From: Streptomyces sp. ISL-10 | GTDB lineage: Bacteria > Actinomycetota > Actinomycetes > Streptomycetales > Streptomycetaceae | Direction of reading: 5' to 3' | Assembly (NCBI RefSeq): GCF_018614575.1 | Contig: NZ_JAGGOJ010000040.1 | Span: forward strand, 36,876-100,875 | DNA length: 64,000 bases | Shown here: in pieces, positions 43,082 to 51,244 of the stretch | Position numbering within the stretch: position 1 is the first letter of the stretch | How the letters are laid out: each line of letters begins with the position of its first letter | Program-made: the position numbers and the translations under genes | The notes under the pieces: model-generated | Database searches by the model: none | The model's input: only the letters and a program-made list of their open reading frames with translations | Told to the model about the DNA's origin: nothing

Positions 43082-43164
43082 GGAGGTCACCTTCAGCGTG
43101 AGGGCACGGAGGATGGACCCGACATGGGGGGAAGCGCTCCGCGCTCGCACGGGTGTGGCTGGAT

Positions 43165-43180
43165 TTTGGTATGGACCAAA
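43165..43180. promoter_or_regulatory. DasR-like operator TTTGGTATGGACCAAA
   Basis: A perfect six-base inverted repeat around ATGG. Its core TGGTATGGACCA matches the DasR-responsive element TGGTCTAGACCA in 10 of 12 positions. It lies upstream of the DasA-like gene, and DasR controls chitin and N-acetylglucosamine uptake in Streptomyces. Confidence 0.65.
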
Positions 43181-43408
43181 GGGCGGGTCAACCCCGCGTC
43201 CGACAGGCCCGCTTGGTGCTGCGGGGTCGTGATCGGTGCCCGCGTGTGCGCTGATTCGCCGTGATCCCCGTCCGTCGCGATGATGACCGGCCACCGTCGC
43301 GTAGCACTTGCGGCTGACCCCCGAACCCATAAGCAGGCTGATCCGCGCTACAGCCCCCCGCACATAGCTTCTTGATCGAACCCCCCACGGTCAGGAGGCC
43401 CCTTCGAC

Positions 43409-44425
43409 ATGTACGGCAAGGCATTCGCTCCGGAGTACCAGGGCGATCTGGGCTCGGCGCTCAGTGTGAACTCCTCCTACGAGGAGGTCCTCGCCACCGC
43501 GCGACGCGCCCGGGACGAGGCGGGTTCGGCCCGCGACCGGGCCAGGGCCGCCCTGGCGCTCGCCGAGGCCAACCGGCGGCTGGGGCGCTCCGCCGACGCC
43601 CGCGCCGCTTGGCACGACAGCTACCGCTGCGCCCGGGAGGCCGGTGACCCGGCGGGGATGGCATGGGCGCTGTGGAGCGGCGGCACCCTCGCGCGCCAGT
43701 GCGGCGCCCTGCGGCTCGCGCGGCGCCTGCTGTCCGCGTCCGTCGCGTTCGCCGACGCCTCCGGCGACCGTCTCGCCCACGGATACGCCCTCGCCGGGCT
43801 CGCCGAGACCGGCCGGATACAGGGGGACTACGCCGCCGTCGCGGAGCTGCACGAGCAACTGCTGCGGCAGGCCCGGGCGCACGGCGAGTCCCGGCACGTG
43901 GTGTGGGCGATGTCCGGCATCGCGCAGATGCACCGCAACAGCGGCGACCACGCCACGGCGCTGGAGCTGTTCACCGAGTGCGTACGGATCGCCTCCGAGG
44001 CCGACGACGCCCGCGGGCGGGCCTGGTCCCTGCGCGGCATGGCCGATGTGCTCTCGCTTCGGGGCTCGACGGACCGGGCTCTCGCGCTGCTGACACAGGC
44101 GGAGTCCGTCTGCCGGGAGATGGAGCTGGCGGGAGCGCTCGCGTACAACCTGAAGATGCGCGGCAACGTCCTGTTCCGGGCCGGGCGTTACGAGGAGGCC
44201 TGCGCGGCGTACGAGGTGGCGCTGAGCGCGTTCCGGGACATGGACGAGGCGCGTGGTGCGGCGCTGGCCAGGCTGGGGCTCGCCCGGTCACGCTTCCGCC
44301 GGGGCCGCCCGCAGGGCGAGGCGCTGGCCGAACTGACCGCTCTGGACAGCGAGTTCGAGCGGATCGGGTTGCGTCAGGCCCGGCAGACCGCGGCGGCGTT
44401 CCGGGCCGAGCTGCTGGCGGCGTGA
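43409..44425 (+). CDS. Tetratricopeptide-repeat protein
   Basis: A 338-residue all-helical protein with about seven or eight TPR units (ALALAEANRRLGRSADARAAWHDSYRCAREAG, AMSGIAQMHRNSGDHATALELFTECVRIASEAD, NLKMRGNVLFRAGRYEEACAAYEVALSAFRDMD). There is no signal, TM helix or catalytic motif. TPR solenoids like this act as protein-binding scaffolds or sensors. TCAGGAGG precedes the ATG. Divergent from the DasA-like gene; its function is otherwise unknown. Confidence 0.8.
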   Translation: MYGKAFAPEYQGDLGSALSVNSSYEEVLATARRARDEAGSARDRARAALALAEANRRLGRSADARAAWHDSYRCAREAGDPAGMAWALWSGGTLARQCGALRLARRLLSASVAFADASGDRLAHGYALAGLAETGRIQGDYAAVAELHEQLLRQARAHGESRHVVWAMSGIAQMHRNSGDHATALELFTECVRIASEADDARGRAWSLRGMADVLSLRGSTDRALALLTQAESVCREMELAGALAYNLKMRGNVLFRAGRYEEACAAYEVALSAFRDMDEARGAALARLGLARSRFRRGRPQGEALAELTALDSEFERIGLRQARQTAAAFRAELLAA

Positions 44426-44491
44426 CTCGTGCGCCGCGGGCGCCCGGCGAGGTGCACCGGCGGGACGGGGCCGTCGCGGAGCGACACCCCA

Positions 44492-44528
44492 TCACTCACT
44501 CGCGCGTCCCGGAAGGCGGCCGCCTTCG
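44492..44528. repeat. 37-bp direct repeat, copy 1
   Basis: Matches 44545-44581 in 35 of 37 bases (period 53). Each copy ends in the perfect palindrome GAAGGCGGCCGCCTTC, able to form a hairpin. Part of the unit (CGCGCGTCCCGGAAGG) recurs near 44671. Confidence 0.85.
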
Positions 44529-44544
44529 GGATCGGCCACACCCG

Positions 44545-44581
44545 TCACTCACTCGCGCGCCCGGGAAGGCGGCCGCCTTCG
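44545..44581. repeat. 37-bp direct repeat, copy 2
   Basis: Second copy of the unit at 44492-44528, again with the 16-bp palindrome. The repeats fill the 346-base gap between the TPR and dodecin genes, where I see no gene. Confidence 0.85.
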
Positions 44582-44771
44582 AGGTGGCGGCAGCGCGACC
44601 GCCATACGGGCCACCGCAACGCGCGCGTCCCGGCCCGCGCCCCACCCGCCACCGCAGCGCCGCGCGTCCCGGAAGGCGCGCCCCACATGCCACCGCACGG
44701 CCCCGACGCCTCGCGGGACGCCTCCCCGTGGGGCACCGTGGAGTCAATGCACCGAGAGGAGTGCGACGCAC

Positions 44772-44987
44772 ATGTCGAACCACACCTACCGCGTCACCGA
44801 GATCGTGGGCAGTTCCCCCGACGGCGTCGACCAGGCCATTCGCAATGGCATCACGCGGGCGTCCCAGACGCTGCGCGGCCTCGACTGGTTCGAGGTCACG
44901 CAGGTCAGGGGGCATATCGTCGAAGGTCGGATCGAGCATTTCCAGGTCGGGCTGAAGGTCGGCTTCCGCCTGGAGGACGGCGACTGA
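44772..44987 (+). CDS. Dodecin (flavin-binding protein)
   Basis: A 71-residue dodecin: YRVTEIVGSSPDGVDQAIRNGITRASQTLRGLDWFEVTQVRGHIVEGRIEHFQVGLKVGFRLE. It contains the conserved W39 region that stacks on flavin. Twelve subunits form a hollow shell that stores or buffers riboflavin, FMN or FAD. GAGAGGAG lies before the ATG. A short six-bp inverted repeat at 44991-45014 follows toward the convergent HAD gene. Confidence 0.9.
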   Translation: MSNHTYRVTEIVGSSPDGVDQAIRNGITRASQTLRGLDWFEVTQVRGHIVEGRIEHFQVGLKVGFRLEDGD

Positions 44988-45015
44988 CGCTCCCGGCCGG
45001 GCAGGGTCGGGAGTA

Positions 45016-45510
45016 TCAGGTGCGTCCCTCGCGCTCCTGCGCGTCCTTCATGGCCTCGCTCGTGCTCCGCGCACCCCACCGTGCCCGTACGACCCGGAAG
45101 CCGGCGCGCTCGGCGTCGTCGCACACCAGCTCGTCGTCGTCGACGAGCACCCGGACCTCCCGGTCGCGTCCGAGCCGCCGGAGGATGTCCAGCTTGGTCC
45201 TGCGGGCGGGCCGGCGGTCGTCGTTGCGCCGCATGAAGAGGCGCCCCTCGGGCAGTCCCTGGGCGGCTATCCAGTCCAGGGTGTCGGCACGGCACCGCTC
45301 GGGCCGGCCGGTGAGGTACAGGACCTCGCACTCCACGGCCGTCTCCAGGCACAGCCGGACGCCCTCGGGCAGCGGCGGGTCCTGGGGCGCGGCGGCGAAG
45401 AAGGCGTCCCAGTCGCGCGGCCTGCGTTCCAGCAGGTACTGGCGGTGCCCGGCGTCGGAGAGCGTCCCGTCGAGGTCGAATACGGCCAGCGGCCTGCTGT
45501 TGCTCGTCAC
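45016..45510 (-). CDS. HAD-superfamily phosphatase (polynucleotide 3'-phosphatase-like)
   Basis: A 164-residue HAD hydrolase with motif I FDLDGTLSD, motif II LTGRPE, motif III Lys in RRTKLDILRRL and motif IV VLVDDDELVCDDA. Overall pattern resembles the phosphatase domain of T4 polynucleotide kinase (DLDGTL...LTGRPE...D-W...). It may dephosphorylate a nucleic acid end or a nucleotide; the substrate is not shown. Start GTG 45510. It faces the flavin monooxygenase gene across a 106-base gap. Confidence 0.78.
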   Translation of the reverse strand: MTSNSRPLAVFDLDGTLSDAGHRQYLLERRPRDWDAFFAAAPQDPPLPEGVRLCLETAVECEVLYLTGRPERCRADTLDWIAAQGLPEGRLFMRRNDDRRPARRTKLDILRRLGRDREVRVLVDDDELVCDDAERAGFRVVRARWGARSTSEAMKDAQEREGRT

Positions 45511-45582
45511 GCCATGAGACTAGACGGCGTCCGACGGAGCGCCGCGGCGAGGCGCCCGGACGCGACCGAGCCCCGGGGTGCG

Positions 45583-45607
45583 GGAATCTGCCCGGCGCGC
45601 GGGCGTT
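45583..45607 (+). promoter_or_regulatory. Weak sigma-R-like promoter candidate before the luciferase-like gene
   Basis: GGAAT at 45583-45587 and GTT at 45605-45607, but the spacer is 17 bases instead of the preferred 18-19. The start would be close to the GTG codon, giving a leaderless or near-leaderless transcript. Confidence 0.3.
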
Positions 45608-45616
45608 GAACACAGC

Positions 45617-46654
45617 GTGAGCTCATTGATCGCTTCCACCCGGCTGTCCGTGCTGGACCGTTCCCGTACCCGCGAGGGGCAGGATGGGCCGACCGCGCTG
45701 CGGGACACCGTGCGCCTCGCCCAGGAGCTGGAGGCCCTGGGCTACCACCGGTTCTGGGTGTCCGAGCACCACAGCGTGCCCGGCGTCGCCGGTTCGGCGC
45801 CCACGGTGCTCGCCGCGGCGGTCGCCGCGGCCACCTCCACCATCCGGGTCGGCACGGGCGGGGTGATGTTGCCCAACCACCAAACGCTCGTGGTCGCCGA
45901 GCAGTTCGGCGTGCTGGAGTCGCTGTTCCCGGGCCGGATCGACATGGGGCTGGGGCGCTCGGCCGGCTTCACGAACGGTATCCGCAGGGCGCTCGGCCGG
46001 GACAAGACGGACGCCGACGGCTTCGCGGCGCAGCTGGACGAGCTGCTGGGCTGGTTCACGGGCGGGCAGCGGGCGTATCCGCAGGTCCACGCCCGGCCTG
46101 CCGAGGGCCTGAGGGTCCCGCCGTTCGTCCTGGCGACGGGTGAGGGTGCCGTGATCGCCGCGCGGTCCGGGCTTCCGCTGGTCATCGGGGATCTGCGCGA
46201 CAGGGAGAAACTGCTGTCCGCGGTCGAGGACTACCGCCGCGGCTTCGAGCCGTCCGAGTGGTCGGCACGGCCGTACGTGGTCGTCGCCGGGACCGTTGCG
46301 GTGGCCGAGAGCGAGGACGAGGCGCGGCGGCTGCTCCTGTCCGAGGCGTGGTCCGGGGCCTGTTCGCGTACGCACGGCGTCTTCCCGCCCCTGCTGCCGC
46401 CGGAGCGGATCGAGGCCCTGACGATGACGGAGAGGGAACGCGGCTTCTTCCTGGCGGGGCTGAAGGGCCATGTCGCCGGGACGGCGGAGCAGGTCGCGGA
46501 CGGTCTGGAGGCGGTGATCAAGGACAGCGGCGCGGACGAGGTGCTGGTCACCACGAGCACGTACGACCGTGACGCGCTGCTCGGCTCCTTCCGGCGCCTC
46601 GCCCGCGTCGCAGATCTGCGGGGCGCCGCACCGGCCCCGCGGCCGACGGCCTGA
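45617..46654 (+). CDS. Luciferase-like flavin-dependent monooxygenase
   Basis: A 345-residue LLM-class TIM-barrel protein (LuxA-type group) with LAQELEALGYHRFWVSEHHSVPGVAGSAP, IRVGTGGVMLPNHQTLVVAEQFGVLESLFPGRIDMGLGRSAG and the C-terminal VAGTAEQVADGLEAVIKDSGADEVLVTT. It uses FMNH2 or F420 to oxidise an unknown small molecule. I use GTG 45617, since upstream codons are outside the fold. It precedes the UvrA-like gene by 40 bases. Confidence 0.86.
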   Translation: MSSLIASTRLSVLDRSRTREGQDGPTALRDTVRLAQELEALGYHRFWVSEHHSVPGVAGSAPTVLAAAVAAATSTIRVGTGGVMLPNHQTLVVAEQFGVLESLFPGRIDMGLGRSAGFTNGIRRALGRDKTDADGFAAQLDELLGWFTGGQRAYPQVHARPAEGLRVPPFVLATGEGAVIAARSGLPLVIGDLRDREKLLSAVEDYRRGFEPSEWSARPYVVVAGTVAVAESEDEARRLLLSEAWSGACSRTHGVFPPLLPPERIEALTMTERERGFFLAGLKGHVAGTAEQVADGLEAVIKDSGADEVLVTTSTYDRDALLGSFRRLARVADLRGAAPAPRPTA

Positions 46655-46694
46655 CCAGGCGAGACCTTCCCGGGTCGGCCTAGAATCGTCCTCC

Positions 46695-49034
46695 ATGCAC
46701 AGCAGCCCCCACGACCCGTACGTGCGTGTCCGCGGCGCGCGGGAGCACAATCTGCGCGGTGTCGACGTCGACATCCCCCGCGACGCCCTCGTCGTCTTCA
46801 CCGGCGTCTCCGGATCCGGGAAGTCCTCGCTGGCGTTCGGCACGATCTACGCGGAGGCGCAGCGGCGTTACTTCGAGTCCGTCGCGCCCTACGCCCGCAG
46901 GCTGATCCACCAGATCGGCGCACCGAAGGTCGGCGAGATCACCGGGCTGCCGCCCGCCGTCTCGCTGGAGCAGCGCCGCTCGGCCCCCACATCGCGCTCC
47001 TCCGTCGGCACGGTCACCACCCTGTCCAATTCACTGCGCATGCTCTTCTCGCGGGCGGGCGACTACCCCGAGGGGGCCGCACGGCTCGACTCCGACGCCT
47101 TCTCGCCGAACACGGCCGCCGGCGCGTGCCCCGAGTGCCACGGTCTCGGCCGGGTCCACCGCACCACCGAGGAGCTGCTGGTCCCCGATCCCTCCCTGCC
47201 GATCCGCGAGGGGGCGATCGCGGCCTGGCCCGGTGCCTGGCAGGGCAAGAACCTGCGGGACGTCCTGGACGCCCTCGGATACGACGTGGACCGGCCATGG
47301 CGCGAACTCGACTCCAAGGACCGGGACTGGATCCTGTTCACCGACGAACAGCCGGTCGTCACCGTGCATCCGGTCCGGGAGGCGGGGCGCTTCCAACGCC
47401 CCTACCAGGGCACGTACATGAGCGCCCGCCGCTATGTGATGCACACCTTCTCCGGCTCCAGGAGCCAGACCCTGCGCGCGAGGGCCGAGCAGTTTCTGAC
47501 CAGTGAGCCGTGCCCGGTGTGCCGGGGCGGCCGGCTGCGCCCGGAGGCGCTGGCGGTCACCTTCGCCGGGCGTACGATCGCCGAGCTGGCGTCGCTGCCG
47601 CTGACCGAGCTTGCGGCCGTCCTGCGCGGCGGCGGGGTCGGCGAGACGGCCCGGGTGCTCACAGCGGATCTGCTGGCCCGGGTCGCCACGGTGACCGAAC
47701 TGGGCCTCGGCTATCTGAGCCTGGACCGGGCGACGCCGACACTGTCCAGCGGGGAGCTGCAACGGCTGCGGCTGGCGACGCAGCTGCGGTCCGGGCTGTT
47801 CGGCGTCGTCTATGTGCTGGACGAGCCGTCAGCCGGGCTGCATCCCGCTGACACGGAGGCGCTGCTGGTGGTCCTCGACCGGCTGAAGGCGGGCGGCAAC
47901 ACGGTCTTCGTGGTGGAACACCATCTGGACGTGGTGCGGCGCGCCGACTGGCTGGTCGATGTCGGGCCGCACGCGGGAGAGCACGGCGGGCTCGTCCTGC
48001 ACAGCGGTCCGCCGCAGGAGCTCGCCGGAGTGGCCGAGTCCGCGACCCGCCGATTCCTCTTCGCCACAGGACCCGCGCCCGCGCGGACGCCGAGGGAGCC
48101 GTCGGGACACCTCCGGCTCGGGCCGCTGACCCGCCACAATCTGCGCGGCCTGACGACGCGCCTCCCGCTCGGCGTCCTGACGGCGGTCACGGGCGTGTCG
48201 GGCTCGGGAAAGTCGACCCTGGTCGGATCGATCACCGGGGAACTGCCCGGCGTGGGCCGTCTGGTGGCGGTGGACCAGAAGCCGATCGGCCGCACTCCGC
48301 GGTCCAACCTGGCTACGTACACAGGCCTGTTCGACGTGGTGCGCAAGCTGTTCGCCGCCACCGGCGAGGCGCGTGAACGCGGCTACCGGGCCGGCCGCTT
48401 CTCGTTCAACGTGGCGGGCGGACGGTGCGAGACCTGCCAGGGCGAGGGGTTCGTCTCCGTCGAGCTGCTGTTCCTGCCCAGCACCTACGCCCCCTGCCCG
48501 GACTGCGAGGGCGCCCGCTACCGGCCCGAGACGCTGGAGGTCGGCTACCGGGGCCGGAACATCGCCGAGGTGCTGGACCTGACGGTGGAGGCCGCGTCCG
48601 CCTTCTTCGCGGACGTCCCGGCGGCGGCCCGCAGCCTGCGCGCGCTGACGGACGTGGGACTCGGCTATCTGCGGCTCGGCCAGCCGGCGACGGAACTGTC
48701 GGGCGGCGAGGCGCAGCGCATCAAGCTCGCGAGCGAGCTTCAGCGGATGCGCCGAGGTCACACGCTCTACGTCCTCGACGAGCCGACGACCGGTCTGCAT
48801 CCGGCCGATGTGGAGGTGCTGATGCGCCAGTTGAACGGGCTCGTGGACGCGGGGAACTCGGTGGTGGTGGTCGAGCACGACATGGACGTGGTCGCCGGCG
48901 CGGACTGGGTGGTCGACCTCGGACCGGGCGGCGGCGACGAGGGCGGCAGGATCGTGGCGTCCGGCACACCGTCCGAGGTGGCCATCGCGCGGGGCAGCCG
49001 CACCGCACCGTATCTGGCGGGGGCGCTCGGCTGA
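46695..49034 (+). CDS. UvrA-like ABC ATPase, short form (DrrC-like)
   Basis: A 779-residue protein with two ABC domains. It has Walker A GVSGSGKSSLAFG (about 35-47) and GVSGSGKSTL (about 499-508), signature motifs LSSGELQRLRLA and LSGGEAQRIKLA, Walker B VLDEPSAGLHP and VLDEPTTGLHP, and zinc-binding Cys pairs (CPECHGLG, CPVCRGG, CETCQGEG, CPDCEGA). Normal UvrA has about 950 residues; the shorter length fits UvrA2/DrrC proteins that lack the UvrB-binding insert and protect DNA from bound drugs. A TAGAAT -10-like hexamer ends nine bases before the ATG and no purine-rich site is visible, so the transcript may be leaderless. Confidence 0.86.
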   Translation: MHSSPHDPYVRVRGAREHNLRGVDVDIPRDALVVFTGVSGSGKSSLAFGTIYAEAQRRYFESVAPYARRLIHQIGAPKVGEITGLPPAVSLEQRRSAPTSRSSVGTVTTLSNSLRMLFSRAGDYPEGAARLDSDAFSPNTAAGACPECHGLGRVHRTTEELLVPDPSLPIREGAIAAWPGAWQGKNLRDVLDALGYDVDRPWRELDSKDRDWILFTDEQPVVTVHPVREAGRFQRPYQGTYMSARRYVMHTFSGSRSQTLRARAEQFLTSEPCPVCRGGRLRPEALAVTFAGRTIAELASLPLTELAAVLRGGGVGETARVLTADLLARVATVTELGLGYLSLDRATPTLSSGELQRLRLATQLRSGLFGVVYVLDEPSAGLHPADTEALLVVLDRLKAGGNTVFVVEHHLDVVRRADWLVDVGPHAGEHGGLVLHSGPPQELAGVAESATRRFLFATGPAPARTPREPSGHLRLGPLTRHNLRGLTTRLPLGVLTAVTGVSGSGKSTLVGSITGELPGVGRLVAVDQKPIGRTPRSNLATYTGLFDVVRKLFAATGEARERGYRAGRFSFNVAGGRCETCQGEGFVSVELLFLPSTYAPCPDCEGARYRPETLEVGYRGRNIAEVLDLTVEAASAFFADVPAAARSLRALTDVGLGYLRLGQPATELSGGEAQRIKLASELQRMRRGHTLYVLDEPTTGLHPADVEVLMRQLNGLVDAGNSVVVVEHDMDVVAGADWVVDLGPGGGDEGGRIVASGTPSEVAIARGSRTAPYLAGALG

Positions 49035-49118
49035 GGGCCCACAGGCGGTGGGCGCCGGACGCGGCCGTCGGGGCCAGGAGATCCCCTGCGGTGGGTCGGC
49101 TCCAGGCCGTCCGACGCG

Positions 49119-49163
49119 GCGGCCGACGCAAGACCTTTGGCCCGACGCACTCACCACGACCCG
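49119..49163. repeat. ~45-bp direct repeat, copy 1
   Basis: Shares the ends GCGGCCGACGCA and CCCGACGCACTCACCACGAC with a copy 75 bases on (49194). The middle differs and has a one-base length difference. The repeats lie between the UvrA-like and LysR genes, where I see no gene. Confidence 0.75.
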
Positions 49164-49193
49164 AGACCACCCCCACCCGGCCCACGCCACGCC

Positions 49194-49239
49194 GCGGCCG
49201 ACGCAAAACCATTCCGCCCGACGCACTCACCACGACCCG
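49194..49239. repeat. ~45-bp direct repeat, copy 2
   Basis: Second copy of the unit at 49119. It is near the 3' end of the LysR gene (49274). Confidence 0.75.
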
Positions 49240-49273
49240 CGGTCCGCGAGCCGTCGGCACGCCGGGCCCACGA

Positions 49274-50227
49274 TCAGCCGAACACCACCGACCACGGGCG
49301 CGGCGTCTCCGCCGAGCCGTCCAGTGGCGCCGTCGTCGTACGGTCGCGTGCCAGCACGTCCGCCGCGACCGAGGCGAACTCCCGTGTGCCGGGGTGCGGC
49401 GACTGCCGGGGCCACGCTGCGCGGATCCGCTGGGTGAGCGGCCGTCCCGCCAGTGGCCGCCAGGCCACTCTGGGCTCCTTGCGGGCGACAGGTCCCTGGT
49501 CGAAGGCCACTCCGCGCCCCGCGGTGACGAGGCCGATGAGGAATTCGGGGTTGCGGGCGTGGCGTACGCGGCCGGGCACGAAGCCCGCCGCGCGGCAGAT
49601 GTCGAGTGTCCTGTCGTACCAGCCGGGTGCGGCGGAACGCGGGAAGAGCACCAGGTCGTGGCCCGCGAGGTCGTCGAGCGCGACCTCGGGCAGCCGGGCG
49701 AGGGGGGAGGTCCGGGGCAGGACGACACCGAGGTCGACGCCGACCTCGGGTCCGAGGGCGACATCGGTGGCGTCGACGGGGGCGTGCACCAGGCCGACGT
49801 CCAGTCCGCCGGATGCCAGCAGTCGCAGCTGCTCGTCCGTCGTCACCTCCTGGAGGTCGATACGCAGGGCGGGTGCCCGGTCCGCGCACTCGGCGAGCAG
49901 GGCGCCGAGGACCGCGGCGGAAGTGTCCGGCGGCACTCCGGCGCGCAGGGTGCCGAGGTCGCCGTCGCGGGCACGCCGTACGAGGACCCGCGTGCGTTCC
50001 TCGCGCGCCAGCAGGTCCCGCGCCTCGTCGAGGAGGACCGCGCCGGCCGGGGTGAGCGCGATCTGCCGCCGTGAACGGTCGAAGAGTTCGGCGCCGAGGT
50101 CCTCCTCCAGCCGGCGGACGGCGCGGCTGAGCGGCGGCTGGGCCGTGCCGAGCCGTTCGGCGGCCCGGCCGAAGTTCATCTCGTCGGCGACGGCGACGAA
50201 GATACGCAGGTGGCGCAAGAGATCCAC
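49274..50227 (-). CDS. LysR-family regulator (divergent to beta-lactamase-like gene)
   Basis: A 317-residue LysR protein: HTH RHLRIFVAVADEMNFGRAAERLGTAQPPLSRAVRRLEEDLGAELFDRSRR, then a two-lobe effector domain (LDVGLVHAPVDATDVALGPEVGVDLGVVLPRTSPL). The start is GTG at 50227; an ATG further in is inside the HTH. A very long frame upstream of it is antisense to other genes and not coding. It is divergent from the beta-lactamase-like gene with only 33 bases between, the layout of a regulator acting on its neighbour. Confidence 0.85.
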   Translation of the reverse strand: MDLLRHLRIFVAVADEMNFGRAAERLGTAQPPLSRAVRRLEEDLGAELFDRSRRQIALTPAGAVLLDEARDLLAREERTRVLVRRARDGDLGTLRAGVPPDTSAAVLGALLAECADRAPALRIDLQEVTTDEQLRLLASGGLDVGLVHAPVDATDVALGPEVGVDLGVVLPRTSPLARLPEVALDDLAGHDLVLFPRSAAPGWYDRTLDICRAAGFVPGRVRHARNPEFLIGLVTAGRGVAFDQGPVARKEPRVAWRPLAGRPLTQRIRAAWPRQSPHPGTREFASVAADVLARDRTTTAPLDGSAETPRPWSVVFG

Positions 50228-50260
50228 AAGACGACAGTAGGCGATGGGCGGGAGTTCGGG

Positions 50261-51160
50261 ATGCCGGTCGAGGAGAGGCTGCGTGCGGTGTTCGCGGCGG
50301 CGGGGGCCGAGGGCAGGCTGCACGCGGTGGACATCGACTCCGGCCGGGACGTGGGGTGCGGCGCCGATGAACCGGTCGTGCTCGCCTCGGTGTTCAAGGT
50401 GCTGCTGGTCCTGGAGTTCGCCCGGCAGTCGGCGGCCGGTCAGCTCGATCCGCGGGAGCGGCTGCTGGTCAGGGCCGGGCACCGGCTCGGGGGCTGGGGC
50501 ACGGCGGGGTGCCTGGACGATGTGGAGCTGTCCTTGCGGGACCTCGCGCATTTCGCGATGTCCGTCAGCGACAACACGGCCGCGGATCTGCTCCTGGAGC
50601 GGGTGGGGGTGGACACCGTAGACCTGCTGGCCAAGGAGCTGGGCCTCGCGCGCACCAGGATCGTGGGCGGCCCCCGGCAGGTCCTGGAGTCGATGCTCGC
50701 GGAGGTGGGAGCCCGTGACGAGCAGGAGTTCGCCGCCCTCTTCCCCGCGCTGTCCGCCGCCGAGGTGAGCGCCCTCGGCGTCCTCGATCCGGCGCGTACG
50801 AACGCGAGCACGCCGCGCGAGATGACGCGGCTGCTGAGAATGATCTGGCGCGACGAGGCCGGTCCGGCCCAGGCGTGCGCCCAGGTACGCGCCCTGATGG
50901 CGCGTCAGGTTTTCCGGCACCGCCTCGCGGCGGGGTTCGAGGACGGCGTGCGGATCGCCGCGAAGACGGGCACCCTGCCGGGGCTGCACAACGAGGTCGG
51001 GGTGGCCGAGTACCCGGACGGCAGCCGGTACGCGGTCGCGGTCTTCGCCCGCACACCACAGCCGGTGGCGAACCGTACAGGCACGGACGTGGCCATCGGC
51101 ACGGCGGCGCGGACGGCGGTGGATCTTCTGCGCGGACCGGCCCACGCGCAGAGCCTGTGA
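50261..51160 (+). CDS. Class A beta-lactamase-like serine hydrolase without signal peptide
   Basis: A 299-residue penicillin-binding-fold hydrolase. The SxxK motif is S43-V-F-K46, the SDN loop is S103-D-N105, and the KTG motif is K235-T-G237, all correctly spaced for class A. The omega-loop Glu166 equivalent is not obvious (LVGGPRQVLESMLAEVG). No N-terminal hydrophobic export segment is present, so the enzyme would be cytosolic, an unusual place for a beta-lactamase; esterase or peptidase function is possible. GGAG precedes the ATG. Confidence 0.8.
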   Translation: MPVEERLRAVFAAAGAEGRLHAVDIDSGRDVGCGADEPVVLASVFKVLLVLEFARQSAAGQLDPRERLLVRAGHRLGGWGTAGCLDDVELSLRDLAHFAMSVSDNTAADLLLERVGVDTVDLLAKELGLARTRIVGGPRQVLESMLAEVGARDEQEFAALFPALSAAEVSALGVLDPARTNASTPREMTRLLRMIWRDEAGPAQACAQVRALMARQVFRHRLAAGFEDGVRIAAKTGTLPGLHNEVGVAEYPDGSRYAVAVFARTPQPVANRTGTDVAIGTAARTAVDLLRGPAHAQSL

Positions 51161-51244
51161 CCAGGTCACATACACCTGACGGTATGGATCGTGGGCGCCC
51201 GCGGTCTTGGACGCCGACGGCCGGGGCCTGATCTTCTGCCCGTC

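Noticed and set aside
45583..45607. Third sigma-R promoter, before the luciferase-like gene
   Set aside because: Spacer is 17 bases, one shorter than preferred, so it is listed only as weak.
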